In this document: piece after piece, positions 1 to 9,208 of the stretch
Position numbering within the stretch: position 1 is the first letter of the stretch
Layout: the number at the start of each line of letters is the position of its first letter
From: Duncaniella muris
GTDB taxonomy: Bacteria > Bacteroidota > Bacteroidia > Bacteroidales > Muribaculaceae
Length of the DNA stretch: 64,000 nt
Assembly (NCBI RefSeq): GCF_003024805.1
Contig: NZ_PUEC01000015.1
Span: 1 to 64,000, forward strand
Direction: 5' to 3'
Translations under genes and position numbers: made by a program
Notes under the pieces: model-generated
What the model was told of the DNA's origin: nothing
The model's database searches: none
What the model saw: the letters and a program-made list of their open reading frames with translations, nothing else

Positions 1-49
1 AAGCCTGTCGCTAGCGTTCATCCTGAGCCAGGATCAAACTCTTCGTTGT
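1..49 (-). rRNA. rrs: 16S ribosomal RNA, 5' end (partial)
   Basis: Read on the minus strand, the first bases contain the universal 16S 5' segment GAGTTTGATCCTGGCTCAG followed by GATGAACGCTAGC, as in Bacteroidetes 16S. Only the first ~49 nt are inside the window and the gene continues beyond the left edge. The exact 5' end is set by analogy and may be off by a few bases. The gene is transcribed leftward from the tandem promoters at 338-369 and 485-516. Confidence 0.95.
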
Positions 50-337
50 TGTCTATATATTTTTCTTTTCTTCTTTATTAAAAAAAGCAAAGCTAAAATA
101 CAGACCGTTTGTTCTGTTATTTCTTTTTGCTTTCACAGAAACCTCAGAGATCGCAGGGATCGCTCCCCGCTGTCCTTGACTGACTATCGGTCTAAACGCC
201 GGATCTTGGAAATTGACAGAGATCGCTTCTTCTATCGTGTAGAAGATTTGACTCTTGTACTACTTCGTTATGTTGCAAATATTTCAATGTTCTCTCGTTG
301 CTTTCTCGATCGCCGTGGCGGTCAGTGGAAAACTTTG

Positions 338-369
338 CAAAGGTACAACCTTTATTTGAATCTCGCAAA
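338..369 (-). promoter_or_regulatory. rRNA operon promoter P2 (proximal)
   Basis: On the minus strand TTTG (369-366) is separated by exactly 20 nt from TACCTTTG (345-338), a full match to the Bacteroidetes sigma-ABfr consensus TTTG-N19/21-TAnnTTTG. The predicted transcript starts near 331, giving a 16S leader of about 280 nt. The bases from 50 to 330 hold this leader; I see no gene in it. Confidence 0.85.
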
Positions 370-484
370 TTTTTCTGAAGATTTTAACCTTTCTTAAGAT
401 TTGACCGGCGAACCGATCTACCATTTCCAGCGTTATATCTTCTATCAGTCTGCCGCTGCAGGCCTTGCTTCTCAAAAGCGAGTG

Positions 485-516
485 CAAAGGTAGACATTTC
501 CCTAATTCCCTCCAAA
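485..516 (-). promoter_or_regulatory. rRNA operon promoter P1 (distal)
   Basis: A second minus-strand promoter has the same TACCTTTG -7 element (492-485), the same 20-nt spacer and TTTG at 516-513. An A/T-rich stretch upstream of it (517-600) could act as an UP element. Identical -7 octamers and spacers in two copies 147 bp apart are typical of tandem rRNA promoters. The bases from about 517 to 703 contain no recognisable gene. Confidence 0.85.
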
Positions 517-703
517 TTTTTCATGGTATTTTAACAGAATTTTAACAGTTACAACCATTTCAGTCTTCTACAAGCGGTTTTACACCTATTTTATATATAT
601 AATAAGGGCAAAACGTCACTCCCCGTCATGTCCGCCATGCCTCACGGCGAATCCGGCTCAGTTCAAAAAAAGTTCAAGAGCCGATCTAAAAAAAATGAGG
701 ACT

Positions 704-761
704 CGTAAAAAAAATTCCCTTGAAGCAGTCGGCCGGATGACAAACTGCATCAAGGGAATTT
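704..761 (-). terminator. Rho-independent terminator of serC-serA
   Basis: An 11-bp perfect stem (712-722 with 751-761), extended by a short inner stem (725-728 with 745-748), lies just after the serA stop in transcript direction and is followed on the minus strand by a run of T (plus-strand A's at 704-711). It separates serCA from the rRNA promoters. Confidence 0.85.
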
Positions 762-783
762 CTAATTTTTATTTATCGGGTGC

Positions 784-1704
784 TTATTTATTCACGCGGA
801 AACGCTCTTCGCCGGTGGTCAGGAAACTGATCACCTGACGGGCGGCCGCGATACCGGCGTTAATATTGGCTTCGGAGGTCTGCGCTCCCATTTTTTTCGG
901 AGTGAAGAACACACGGTCGCCAAAGCGCTCCTTGATCTCGACAGCGCGTTCGGGAGCCACGTCGGCTGCATATTTGAGATCGGCACGTTCGTCAAGGGCT
1001 CGGATAAGGCCTTCCTCGTCAATCACCTCCTTACGGGCTGTGTTGATCAGAAGCCCACCCTTAGGCATTGCCGCAATCAGATCATAGCCGATCGACTTGC
1101 GGGTTTCAGGAGTAGCGGGAATATGGATCGAGACTACCTTATTCAGGCGATAGAGCTCCTCGACCGAATGGACGGGAGCCACTCCGGCATCTTCCATGAC
1201 ATTGTCAGGGCAATACGGATCAAGAGCCGAGACATTCATCTCGAATCCGCGGGCTATACGGGCCACATTGCGTCCTACCTGACCGAAGGCCTGGATACCG
1301 AGAGTTTTGTCCTTAAGCTCAGTGCCTGATGTGCCGTTGAACATATTGCGGCTCATCATGACGGCCAGTCCGAACACGAGTTCAGCCACGGCATTTGAAT
1401 TCTGGCCGGGGGTGTTCTGCACACACACTCCACGGGCTGTAGCCGCCTCAAGGTCGACATTGTCATACCCTGCACCTGCACGGACCACAACTTTAAGCGC
1501 GGGAGCGGCTGCAAGCACCTCGGCATCCACTTTGTCACTGCGGATAATCAGAGCCTCAGCGGTAGCCACCGCGTCAAGCAATTCTTGCTTGGAGGTATAT
1601 TTCTCAAGGAGCACCAGTTCCGCACCGGCCTCTTCGATAACTTTTCTCATGCCGTCTACAGCCACTGCTGCAAAGGGCTTCTCAGTTGCGATAAGAACTT
1701 TCAT
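784..1704 (-). CDS. serA: D-3-phosphoglycerate dehydrogenase, short lysine-type
   Basis: This 306-aa protein oxidises 3-phosphoglycerate to phosphohydroxypyruvate in the first step of serine synthesis. It has the 2-hydroxyacid dehydrogenase fold: an N-terminal substrate-binding half, a Rossmann segment around 135-150, the active-site Arg (R224 in NTARKEVID) and the active-site Glu (E252 in DVAPE). The usual catalytic His of the TPHxG motif is replaced by Lys (K270 in TPKKMGAQT). The nucleotide motif reads AFGQVG instead of GxGxxG. There is no C-terminal ACT domain, so it is the short form. From memory, a lysine-type short PGDH is known from Entamoeba histolytica and Bacteroides relatives. It lies 20 bp behind serC in the same orientation, which supports the assignment over other hydroxyacid dehydrogenases. 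Confidence 0.9.
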   Translation of the reverse strand: MKVLIATEKPFAAVAVDGMRKVIEEAGAELVLLEKYTSKQELLDAVATAEALIIRSDKVDAEVLAAAPALKVVVRAGAGYDNVDLEAATARGVCVQNTPGQNSNAVAELVFGLAVMMSRNMFNGTSGTELKDKTLGIQAFGQVGRNVARIARGFEMNVSALDPYCPDNVMEDAGVAPVHSVEELYRLNKVVSIHIPATPETRKSIGYDLIAAMPKGGLLINTARKEVIDEEGLIRALDERADLKYAADVAPERAVEIKERFGDRVFFTPKKMGAQTSEANINAGIAAARQVISFLTTGEERFRVNK

Positions 1705-1724
1705 AGTCTGAAGCAGGGGGGGGA

Positions 1725-2795
1725 TCAGTGAGCCTTTTCAAATTCTTTCATAGCATCGACGAGAGCCTGCACGCTTTCGATGGGAAGAGCATTGTAGAGC
1801 GAAGCGCGGAATCCGCCGACTGAGCGGTGGCCCTTGATGCCGACAATGCCACGGGCGGCACAGAAGTCAACAAAATCTTTTTCGAGTTCCTTGTATTCGG
1901 GAGTCATCACGAAGGTTACGTTCATGATCGAGCGCGAATCCGGATCAGTCACAGTGCCTACAAACATCTTGCTTGAGTCGATGGCATCATAAAGGAGCGC
2001 AGCCTTTGCGAGGTCGCGTTTTTCCATTTCCTTCACGCCGCCGAGCTCTTTGTAGTAGCGGAGAGTCTGGAGTGAAGAGAAGACAGGAAGCACCGGAGGA
2101 GTGTTGAACATCGACCCCTTCTTGATATGGGTGCGATAGTCAAGCATGGTCGGGATCTGACGGTCTACCTTGCCGAGAGCGTCTTCCTTGACAATCACGA
2201 GAGTAGCGCCGGCGGGGCCGAGGTTTTTCTGCGCGCCTGCATAGATTAGATCATATTTGGACACGTCTACCGGACGGGAGAAAATATCCGATGACATATC
2301 GGCGATCAGAGGCACTTTCACATCGGGATCAGTGCGCAGCTCGGTGCCATAGATGGTATTGTTTGTGGTGATATGGAAATAATCCAGATCCTCAGGCACT
2401 TCATAGCCTTTGGGATAATAGGTGTAGTTTGCCTCTTTTGAAGAAGCGAGCACTTCTACCTCGCCGAAAAGACGGGCCTCTTTGATGGCATTGGCAGCCC
2501 ATGTGCCGGTGTCAAGATAGCCGGCCTTTGAGCGCAGTAAGTTATACGGAGCCATACAGAACTGCAGGCTGGCACCACCGCCGAGATAAAGGACATGATA
2601 GCCTTCAGGAACATCAAGGAGCTCCTTGACAAGCTGCTGGGCTTCATCCATCACAGCAACGAATTCCTTGCCGCGATGTGACACTTCAAGGAGTGAAAGA
2701 CCGGTATTGGCAAAGTTGAGAATCGCATCGGCAGTATTCTTGATAGTGTATTCACTCAGAATAGAGGGGCCTGCGGAGAAATTATGCTTCTTCAT
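1725..2795 (-). CDS. serC: Phosphoserine aminotransferase
   Basis: This 356-aa class V PLP-dependent aminotransferase converts phosphohydroxypyruvate and glutamate to phosphoserine and 2-oxoglutarate, directly after the SerA step. Its start KHNFSAGPS and the PLP lysine K190 in [12 protein letters not shown] are diagnostic of SerC, as is the C-terminal segment [17 protein letters not shown]. The length is normal for the family (about 355-362 aa). It is the first gene of a serC-serA operon driven by the promoter at 2877-2906 and ended by the hairpin at 704-761. No serB is present in the window. Confidence 0.96.
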   Translation of the reverse strand: MKKHNFSAGPSILSEYTIKNTADAILNFANTGLSLLEVSHRGKEFVAVMDEAQQLVKELLDVPEGYHVLYLGGGASLQFCMAPYNLLRSKAGYLDTGTWAANAIKEARLFGEVEVLASSKEANYTYYPKGYEVPEDLDYFHITTNNTIYGTELRTDPDVKVPLIADMSSDIFSRPVDVSKYDLIYAGAQKNLGPAGATLVIVKEDALGKVDRQIPTMLDYRTHIKKGSMFNTPPVLPVFSSLQTLRYYKELGGVKEMEKRDLAKAALLYDAIDSSKMFVGTVTDPDSRSIMNVTFVMTPEYKELEKDFVDFCAARGIVGIKGHRSVGGFRASLYNALPIESVQALVDAMKEFEKAH

Positions 2796-2876
2796 AACTG
2801 AAAAAAGTGGGGGGATTAAATGAAAGTTGGCGTGATTGGTGATGTCTATGCTGCGCGCTCACAGACTTAGACCCCG

Positions 2877-2906
2877 CAAATATAGTGAATTTTTCAATCC
2901 TCCAAA
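2877..2906 (-). promoter_or_regulatory. Promoter of serC-serA
   Basis: On the minus strand TTTG (2906-2903) and TATATTTG (2884-2877) are separated by 18 nt, one less than the usual 19-21. The predicted start near 2870 leaves a leader of about 75 nt before the serC ATG. Confidence 0.7.
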
Positions 2907-2972
2907 CATTAAGAGCATGAAAATATAGAAATTTTTCCGCAATTACTCCACTTTTGGCTCTCCCTGCCCGAT

Positions 2973-3140
2973 TTAAGAGGGTGTTTCATAACAATAGTTA
3001 AAATCTGAGCGAAAGTTTTGAGGTAGATATGGTTCTGAGCCTAAGGGGTATAGCTTGCCATACCCCATCCTCTTTTGCAACGATTTATCTAAAACATACT
3101 CCACTCAGATTTTAACTCCTGGTTTTAAACAACCTCTTAA
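2973..3140. mobile_element. MITE-like non-coding inverted-repeat element
   Basis: The ends are 37-bp terminal inverted repeats (2973-3009 and 3104-3140) identical at 31 of 37 positions, both beginning TTAAGAGG. The interior holds a perfect 7-bp hairpin (GGGGTAT/ATACCCC, 3045-3051 and 3060-3066), and the remaining halves also pair imperfectly, so the 168-bp element folds into one long hairpin. It has no coding capacity. It sits between the divergent serC and efflux operons. Its family is unknown to me and a target-site duplication is not clear. Confidence 0.65.
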
Positions 3141-3224
3141 CAGAATTTCAAATCGCTCCGCCTGCTATCCGGTCAGCGCCGGATGCCGTCCATTAACATA
3201 TTCATGCCGTTTATTAACACTCTG

Positions 3225-3255
3225 TTTGCAGTCTGCCGGAGATTGACTAATTTTA
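3225..3255 (+). promoter_or_regulatory. Possible promoter of the RND efflux operon
   Basis: TTTG at 3225-3228 is followed after 19 nt by TAATTTTA at 3248-3255, one base off the TAnnTTTG consensus. A start near 3262 would give a 126-nt leader. A weak call based on one mismatch and correct spacing. The 2796-3387 gap otherwise holds the serC promoter and the MITE-like element. Confidence 0.35.
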
Positions 3256-3387
3256 CTAACATCAGCCCGATACGAAAAAAACATAGGCTCTGATTTTTAA
3301 CACTTCGAACTTTTTTAAGGCACGAATGTTAATACATTGTTTTAGTTTTCATCCAGTGCAATTTTAATTCAACACAGAGTAGGTAAA

Positions 3388-4668
3388 ATGAATCTCCATC
3401 ACATCGGCGAATCAATCGGTTCGAAAATAAACACCGGATTCAAATCAGCCAAAAGACACAGCCCCCACAGCAAGAAAGCCTGGCTTGTCATAGCCCTGAT
3501 AGTCCTCATAGTAGCCGCAGGACTCTACTTTATCATGCGCCCGAAGCATCAGGCGTCACCTCTACCCATAGTTGAAGTTGAGACCGTCAAGACCGGCAAC
3601 GTAAATATCTACGGCGAATACGTAGGCCGCATCCGCGCCCAGCAGTTCGTCGAGATCCACGCCCGCGTGGAAGGCTACCTCGAAAGCATGCTTTTCAAAG
3701 AAGGATCCTATATAGAAAAGGGACAGACTCTGTTCATAATCGACCCGCGTCTCTACCGGGCCAATGCCAATAAAGCCCGCGCACAGCTCAACAAAGCCCG
3801 CGCACAGGCCCAGAAGGCCAAACGCGACTATGAGCGAATCAAACCGCTCTACGCCCAGAACGCCGCCTCACAGCTCGACCTCGACAACGCCACAGCCGCC
3901 TATGAAAGCGCCAACGCCGAAGTCACCGTCAGCGAAGCCGACCTCACCCAAGCCGAACTGACGCTGGGCTACACCCGTGTATCGTCACCCATCTCAGGCT
4001 ACATTTCCGAACGTGTGGCCGACATAGGTACCTGGGTCGGCCCTTCAGGAGGCAAATCGCTTCTGGCCACAGTGGTAAAGAGCGACACAGTAAGAGTCGA
4101 CTTCTCAATGACCGCGCTCGACTATCTCCGCAGCAAAGACCGCAACGTAAATCTCGGAGTGTCCGACTCCACCCGCAAATGGAACTCCTTCGTGACCATC
4201 ACCCTTGCCGACGGTTCGGAATATCCCCACAAAGGCCTCGTTGACTTCGCCGACCCACAGGTCGACCCCAAGACAGGCACCTTCTCGGTCCGCGCCGAGA
4301 TGCCAAACCCCGACCACAGCCTCCTGCCGGGCGAATTCACCAAAGTGCGTGTGCTCCTCGATGTGCGCGAGGAAGCCATAGAAATCCCCTCCAAGGCCCT
4401 CATCATCGAGAAAGGCGGAGCTTATGTATATGTGGTCCGCCCCGACAGTGTAGCCGAGAAACGCTTCATCGAGACCGGTCCGGAAGTGGGCAACAACACC
4501 ATAGTGGAACGCGGCCTGGCCAAGGGTGAGAAAATCGTGGTGGAAGGTTATCACAAACTCACCCACAACACCAAAGTAAATCCCGTAGCTGTTCCGCCGG
4601 ATGAAAAAGACAAAAACGAAACAACCGACAAAAAATCAGAAACCATAGCAGCAGGAAAGGAGGAGTAA
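3388..4668 (+). CDS. RND efflux periplasmic adaptor (membrane fusion protein)
   Basis: This 426-aa AcrA/MexE-type adaptor would bridge the inner-membrane RND pump and the outer-membrane channel. An N-terminal membrane anchor (about 31-50) is followed by a biotinyl-lipoyl-like half-motif (YVGRIRAQQFVEIHARVEGY), an alpha-helical hairpin (about 120-175, rich in Ala, Lys and Gln), the returning lipoyl and beta-barrel domains, and a membrane-proximal domain with TGPEVGNN. There is no lipobox, so it is anchored by its uncleaved N-terminus. The gene ends 4 bp before the pump gene. The substrate is not predictable from sequence. No adjacent TetR or AraC repressor is present. Confidence 0.92.
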   Translation: MNLHHIGESIGSKINTGFKSAKRHSPHSKKAWLVIALIVLIVAAGLYFIMRPKHQASPLPIVEVETVKTGNVNIYGEYVGRIRAQQFVEIHARVEGYLESMLFKEGSYIEKGQTLFIIDPRLYRANANKARAQLNKARAQAQKAKRDYERIKPLYAQNAASQLDLDNATAAYESANAEVTVSEADLTQAELTLGYTRVSSPISGYISERVADIGTWVGPSGGKSLLATVVKSDTVRVDFSMTALDYLRSKDRNVNLGVSDSTRKWNSFVTITLADGSEYPHKGLVDFADPQVDPKTGTFSVRAEMPNPDHSLLPGEFTKVRVLLDVREEAIEIPSKALIIEKGGAYVYVVRPDSVAEKRFIETGPEVGNNTIVERGLAKGEKIVVEGYHKLTHNTKVNPVAVPPDEKDKNETTDKKSETIAAGKEE

Positions 4669-4672
4669 GCCG

Positions 4673-7600
4673 ATGAAAAAGAATTTCTTCCTCGACCACC
4701 CGGTCTTCTCGATCGTAATCTCGATCGTCATTTTCATCGTGGGAGCCATCGGCCTCACCCTGCTCCCTGTCGACCAATACCCGCAGATAGTCCCTCCGGT
4801 GGTGAAAATCACAGCATCCTATCCCGGCGCCGACGCCCAGACTGTGACCCAGGCCGTGGCAACCCCTATCGAGCAGGAACTCAACGGAACTCCGGGCATG
4901 ATCTACATGTCATCGTCAAGCTCCAATTCCGGAGGCTTCACCGCCCTGGTGACATTTGACATCGACACCGACCCCGAACTCGCCGCTGTCGACATACAGA
5001 ACCGCGTAAAGAAAGCCGAGTCACGCCTGCCGGCCGAAGTGGTCCAGAACGGCATCTCCGTCTCCAAAGAGACCGCAAGCCGACTGATGACCATAACCAT
5101 CCAGTCTGACGACCCTAAATTCGACGAAATCTACCTCAGCAACTACACCACCCTCAACATCCTCGACCCCCTGCGCCGAATACCCGGAGTAGGTAGTGTC
5201 AGCAACGTGGGCAGCCGCTACTACGCCATGCAGATCTGGGTAGCGCCTGACAAGCTCGCCGACCTCGGACTAACCGTCAAGGACATCCAGAACGCCTTGA
5301 AAGACCAGAACCGCGAATCAGCCGCCGGCGCTCTTGGACAAGCTCCGGCAACCGACATAGACATCACAATGCCTATCATAGCCCGCGGACGCCTCTCGTC
5401 GGTCTCGGAATTTGAAGACATCGTTCTGCGCGCCGGAGCCAACGGCTCGCTGATCAGACTCAAAGACGTGGCCCGCGTTTCGCTCGAAGCCTCAAGCTAC
5501 TCGACCGAGAGCGGAATCAACGGCGGAAACGCCGCCGTGCTCAACATCAACATGCTCCCCGGCTCCAACGCAATGGAAGTGGCCGAGGCCGTAAAGAAAG
5601 AAATGGAAATCATATCCAAAAACTTTCCGGAAGGCATCAGCTACGACATTCCGTTTGACATGACCACATATATAAAGGAATCCATCCATCATGTCTACCG
5701 CACATTCTTCGAAGCGCTGGTGCTGGTGATCCTTGTGGTGTTCCTCTCGCTGCAGAACTGGCGTACCACACTCATTCCGGTCATTGCCGTCCCGATCTCA
5801 CTTGTCGGCACATTCGGAGTGATGCTGATGTTCGGCTTCTCGCTCAACATGCTGACCCTCCTGGGCCTGATCCTCGCCATCGGCATCGTGGTCGACGACG
5901 CGATTGTAGTAGTTGAAAACGTTGACCGCATCATGAACACCGAGCGCCTGTCGCCCTATGAGGCCACGGCCAAAGCCATGAGCAACCTCGGAGGCGCACT
6001 GATAGCCATGTCGCTCGTGCTCTGCGCCGTCTTCGTCCCCGTCAGCTTCCTGCCCGGCATCACAGGCCAGCTCTACCGCCAGTTCACCATCACGATCGCC
6101 GTCTCGGTGATCATCTCGACCATCGTGGCGCTCACCCTTTCGCCCGTGATGTGCGCCAAACTGCTCAAGCCCACAGATACCCGCCGACGCAAGGCAAGGA
6201 TATTCCGCCTTATAAACATCTGGCTGAACCGTGGCAACAAATCATATGGCCGCACCATCACCCGTGTGCTCTCCCACCCCAAACGCATGTATGCCGCCTT
6301 CGGCCTCGCGCTCGTGTTCATCTACATGATGAATGCACTTATGCCCCGAAGCTTCATGTCGCAGGAAGACCAGGGCTACTTCACCGTCGAGCTGGAACTC
6401 CCAGAAGGCTCCACCATAGAGCGCAGCCGCGAAGTAACTGAAAGAGCTATGGACTATCTGATGCAAGACCCCGACGTGCAGTATGTGCTCAACGTGACCG
6501 GATCATCGCCACGTGTAGGCACCAACCCGGCCCATTCGCAGCTCACAGTAATCCTTAAGCCCTGGGGCGAACGTTCGTCATCTGACATAGCCGAAGTCCG
6601 CAGCCGCATCCACGAGCGCCTCTCGCAATATCCCGAAAGCAAAGTCTACATCTTCTCACCCTCGATCATACCCGGTCTGGGTAGTTCAGGCGGTTTCGAG
6701 ATGGTGCTTGAAGCCAGAGGCGACGCCACATACACCGACCTGCAACATGCCGTCGACACCCTCCGCCACTACGCCGCCATGTCTCCGGCCATTGCCGACC
6801 TATCCACATCAATGCAAGCCGACATCCCGCAGCTCTATTTCGACGTAGACCGTGACCGCGCCAAGATGCAGGGCATCCCCGTCAGCGACATTTTCTCCAC
6901 AATGAAAGCCTTCACCGGCTCGATATATGTCAACGACTTCAACATGTTTAACCGCATCTACCGTGTCTATATCCAGGCCGAGGCTCCCTACCGCTCACGC
7001 CGCGACAACATGAATCTCTTCTTCGTGAAGAGCGCCGACAATACAATGGTGCCCATTTCATCGCTCGGAACCTCGCACTTCACCACCGGCCCAGGCACCA
7101 TCGGGCGCTTCAACATGTTCAACTCCGCCACCATCTCAGGCGAAGCGGCCCACGGCTACAGCACCGGAGAGGCTATGGACGCTCTCGAAAAAATAGTCAG
7201 AGAGAAGCTTCCTGACAACATCGGAGTGGAATGGAGCGGCCTCTCATATCAGGAACGCCACGAAAGCGGCAACACAGGCCTTGTGCTCGGACTCGCCCTG
7301 CTCTTCGTCTTCCTCTTCCTTGCCGCCCAATATGAAAGATGGTCTGTTCCGCTCGCCGTCATACTCTCCCTCCCGATAGCCGGAGTGGGAGCCTATCTGG
7401 GAATCTGGATCTGCGGACTGGAAAACAACATCTATTTCCAGATCGGACTGGTAATGCTTGTAGGCCTCGTGGCCAAAAACGCCATCCTCATCGTCGAATT
7501 CGCCAAAGAGGAAGTCGACAAAGGTGTCGATGCAGTCCACGCCGCACTCACAGCCGCCAGACTTCGCTTCCGCCCGATCGTCATGACCTCTCTCGCCTTC

Positions 7601-7780
7601 ATGCTCGGCCTGCTCCCGCTCCTGTTCGCCTCAGGTCCAGGCTCGGCTGCCAGACGCGACATCGGCACCGGAGTATTCTTCGGAATGCTTGTGGCCATCA
7701 CAGTCGGCATTGTCTTCGTTCCGTTCTTCTTTGTTGCCATCAACAAATTCACAAACCGCAAACGCTCCCTCAAAAAATGA
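4673..7780 (+). CDS. RND multidrug efflux permease (HAE1/AcrB-MexF type)
   Basis: This 1035-aa inner-membrane proton antiporter is the pump of a tripartite exporter. It has the normal length and 12-TM layout of the HAE1 family: TM1 at about 10-30, a large periplasmic porter domain, the TM2-TM6 block at 340-500, a second porter domain and the TM8-TM12 block at about 870-1030. The proton-relay aspartate pair is present in TM4 (D408-D409 in GIVVDDAIVVVEN), as is the conserved C-terminal GLVAKNAILIVEFA segment. These features argue for a drug/hydrophobe pump rather than a heavy-metal (CusA) pump. The stop codon overlaps the start of the outer-membrane factor (ATGA), so the two are translationally coupled. 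Confidence 0.96.
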   Translation: MKKNFFLDHPVFSIVISIVIFIVGAIGLTLLPVDQYPQIVPPVVKITASYPGADAQTVTQAVATPIEQELNGTPGMIYMSSSSSNSGGFTALVTFDIDTDPELAAVDIQNRVKKAESRLPAEVVQNGISVSKETASRLMTITIQSDDPKFDEIYLSNYTTLNILDPLRRIPGVGSVSNVGSRYYAMQIWVAPDKLADLGLTVKDIQNALKDQNRESAAGALGQAPATDIDITMPIIARGRLSSVSEFEDIVLRAGANGSLIRLKDVARVSLEASSYSTESGINGGNAAVLNINMLPGSNAMEVAEAVKKEMEIISKNFPEGISYDIPFDMTTYIKESIHHVYRTFFEALVLVILVVFLSLQNWRTTLIPVIAVPISLVGTFGVMLMFGFSLNMLTLLGLILAIGIVVDDAIVVVENVDRIMNTERLSPYEATAKAMSNLGGALIAMSLVLCAVFVPVSFLPGITGQLYRQFTITIAVSVIISTIVALTLSPVMCAKLLKPTDTRRRKARIFRLINIWLNRGNKSYGRTITRVLSHPKRMYAAFGLALVFIYMMNALMPRSFMSQEDQGYFTVELELPEGSTIERSREVTERAMDYLMQDPDVQYVLNVTGSSPRVGTNPAHSQLTVILKPWGERSSSDIAEVRSRIHERLSQYPESKVYIFSPSIIPGLGSSGGFEMVLEARGDATYTDLQHAVDTLRHYAAMSPAIADLSTSMQADIPQLYFDVDRDRAKMQGIPVSDIFSTMKAFTGSIYVNDFNMFNRIYRVYIQAEAPYRSRRDNMNLFFVKSADNTMVPISSLGTSHFTTGPGTIGRFNMFNSATISGEAAHGYSTGEAMDALEKIVREKLPDNIGVEWSGLSYQERHESGNTGLVLGLALLFVFLFLAAQYERWSVPLAVILSLPIAGVGAYLGIWICGLENNIYFQIGLVMLVGLVAKNAILIVEFAKEEVDKGVDAVHAALTAARLRFRPIVMTSLAFMLGLLPLLFASGPGSAARRDIGTGVFFGMLVAITVGIVFVPFFFVAINKFTNRKRSLKK

Positions 7781-9168
7781 AACGACTGATCCCTATAATA
7801 CTCTCCATCCTCGCCCTGGCAAGCTGCTCAGGGACCAAAAACCTCGTACCGGCCGACGTCGACATGCCGGAGGCCTACATGCCGGGCCTCGAATCAGACA
7901 CCGCATCCATTGCCGATCTGACCTGGTGGGAATTCTATGCAGACTCCACCCTGACCCGCCTGATGCGCCTCGCGCTTGACAACAACCGCGACCTGCTCAA
8001 AGCCGCAGCCCGCGTTGAACAGATGCGCCAGCTCTACGGCATAGACAAAGCCAACTTCTACCCCGAAATAGGAGGCATGGCCGGCGCAAGCTATGAAACA
8101 AACAACTACAACGGAGCCGGCACCACCAAAGATCCCGAATATGACCTGAAACTGCCCGTCAGCTGGGAAATCAACCTCTGGGGCTCACTCTCGCAGGCCA
8201 AACGCGCCGGAGCCGCCCGCTTCAAAGCTTCGGTGGAAGACTACCGCGCAATGAGCATGACCATCATTGCCGATGTCGCTATGGCCTATTACAGGCTCAT
8301 AGCCCTTGACAACGAACTCTCCATCGTGCGCCAGACAATGGCAACCCGCAAACAGTCACTCGAACAGGCCAAAATACGTTTCGATGGCGGTCTAACCTCC
8401 GAAACCGTCTATCAGCAGGCCAAAGTGGAATACTCCACAGCCGCCTCCCTCGTCCCGAACCTCGAACGCCAGGTAGCAGTGGCCCGCAATGCGCTCACAC
8501 TCCTTTTAGGCGAATATCCGCGTGAGATCTCCGAGCGCGGCGACCTGGCACTCAATGTCTCTCTCCCCGAAAAACTTCCTGCCGGAGTGCCATCCACACT
8601 GCTTCAGCGCCGTCCTGACCTGCGCGCCGCAGAGCAGAGACTGAAAGCGGCTATGGCCGATGTCGGCGTCAGCTACGCCGACCGCTTCCCGCGCCTGCGC
8701 CTCGGATTCACACCAGGTTTCGAAAACGAAAGCCTCTCAGACTTCTTCAAATCGCCATTCACCTACACCGTAGGCTCCATCACCGGCTCCATTTTTGACT
8801 TCGGGCGCAAAAAGCGCAAATACCAGGCAGCCATAGCCGTCTATGACCAGTCACGCTACGATTATGAAAAAGCCGTAATCCAGGCATTCACAGAAGTCAA
8901 CACCGCACTGGCCACCTACCACCACGTGCAGCAGGCCCGCACACTCAAAGTCGAGCTCCGCGACGCGGCGGTCAAATACGTCCAGCTCGCACATCTGCAA
9001 TATCGCGGCGGCACACTCAACTATATCGACGTGCTTGACGCACAGCGCCGCTACTTCGACGCACAGATAGGCGTAAGCAACGCCATCCGCGATGAATATC
9101 TCGCGCTCATAAATCTCTATAAAGTACTCGGAGGCGGATGGTCCACCGATGACTCAGCCGCTATCTGA
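7777..9168 (+). CDS. TolC-like outer membrane efflux lipoprotein (NodT/OprM family)
   Basis: This 463-aa outer-membrane factor completes the RND exporter. The start at 7777 overlaps the pump's stop (ATGA) and is followed by a lipoprotein signal peptide with lipobox LALASC (Cys17). A longer open frame extends upstream inside the pump gene but is not the real start. The protein shows the two internally repeated OEP halves: TWWEFYADSTLTRLMRLALDNN and the QRRPDLRAAEQRLKAA segment, then the ALATY/AQRRYFDAQIG helices typical of NodT-type factors. The role in drug export is inferred from family and operon. Confidence 0.92.
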   Translation: MKRLIPIILSILALASCSGTKNLVPADVDMPEAYMPGLESDTASIADLTWWEFYADSTLTRLMRLALDNNRDLLKAAARVEQMRQLYGIDKANFYPEIGGMAGASYETNNYNGAGTTKDPEYDLKLPVSWEINLWGSLSQAKRAGAARFKASVEDYRAMSMTIIADVAMAYYRLIALDNELSIVRQTMATRKQSLEQAKIRFDGGLTSETVYQQAKVEYSTAASLVPNLERQVAVARNALTLLLGEYPREISERGDLALNVSLPEKLPAGVPSTLLQRRPDLRAAEQRLKAAMADVGVSYADRFPRLRLGFTPGFENESLSDFFKSPFTYTVGSITGSIFDFGRKKRKYQAAIAVYDQSRYDYEKAVIQAFTEVNTALATYHHVQQARTLKVELRDAAVKYVQLAHLQYRGGTLNYIDVLDAQRRYFDAQIGVSNAIRDEYLALINLYKVLGGGWSTDDSAAI

Positions 9169-9208
9169 ACCCGCGAAAAGAAACACACACCAGATACGGA
9201 GCACACTG

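Noticed and set aside
176-487. Two ORFs of 73 and 67 codons in the rRNA leader
   Set aside because: They overlap the rRNA promoters and leader and have no plausible protein composition.
7339-7776. Upstream part of an open frame continuous with the outer-membrane factor gene (609 codons in total)
   Set aside because: It lies inside the RND pump gene in another frame; the lipoprotein signal peptide and the ATGA overlap place the true start at 7777.
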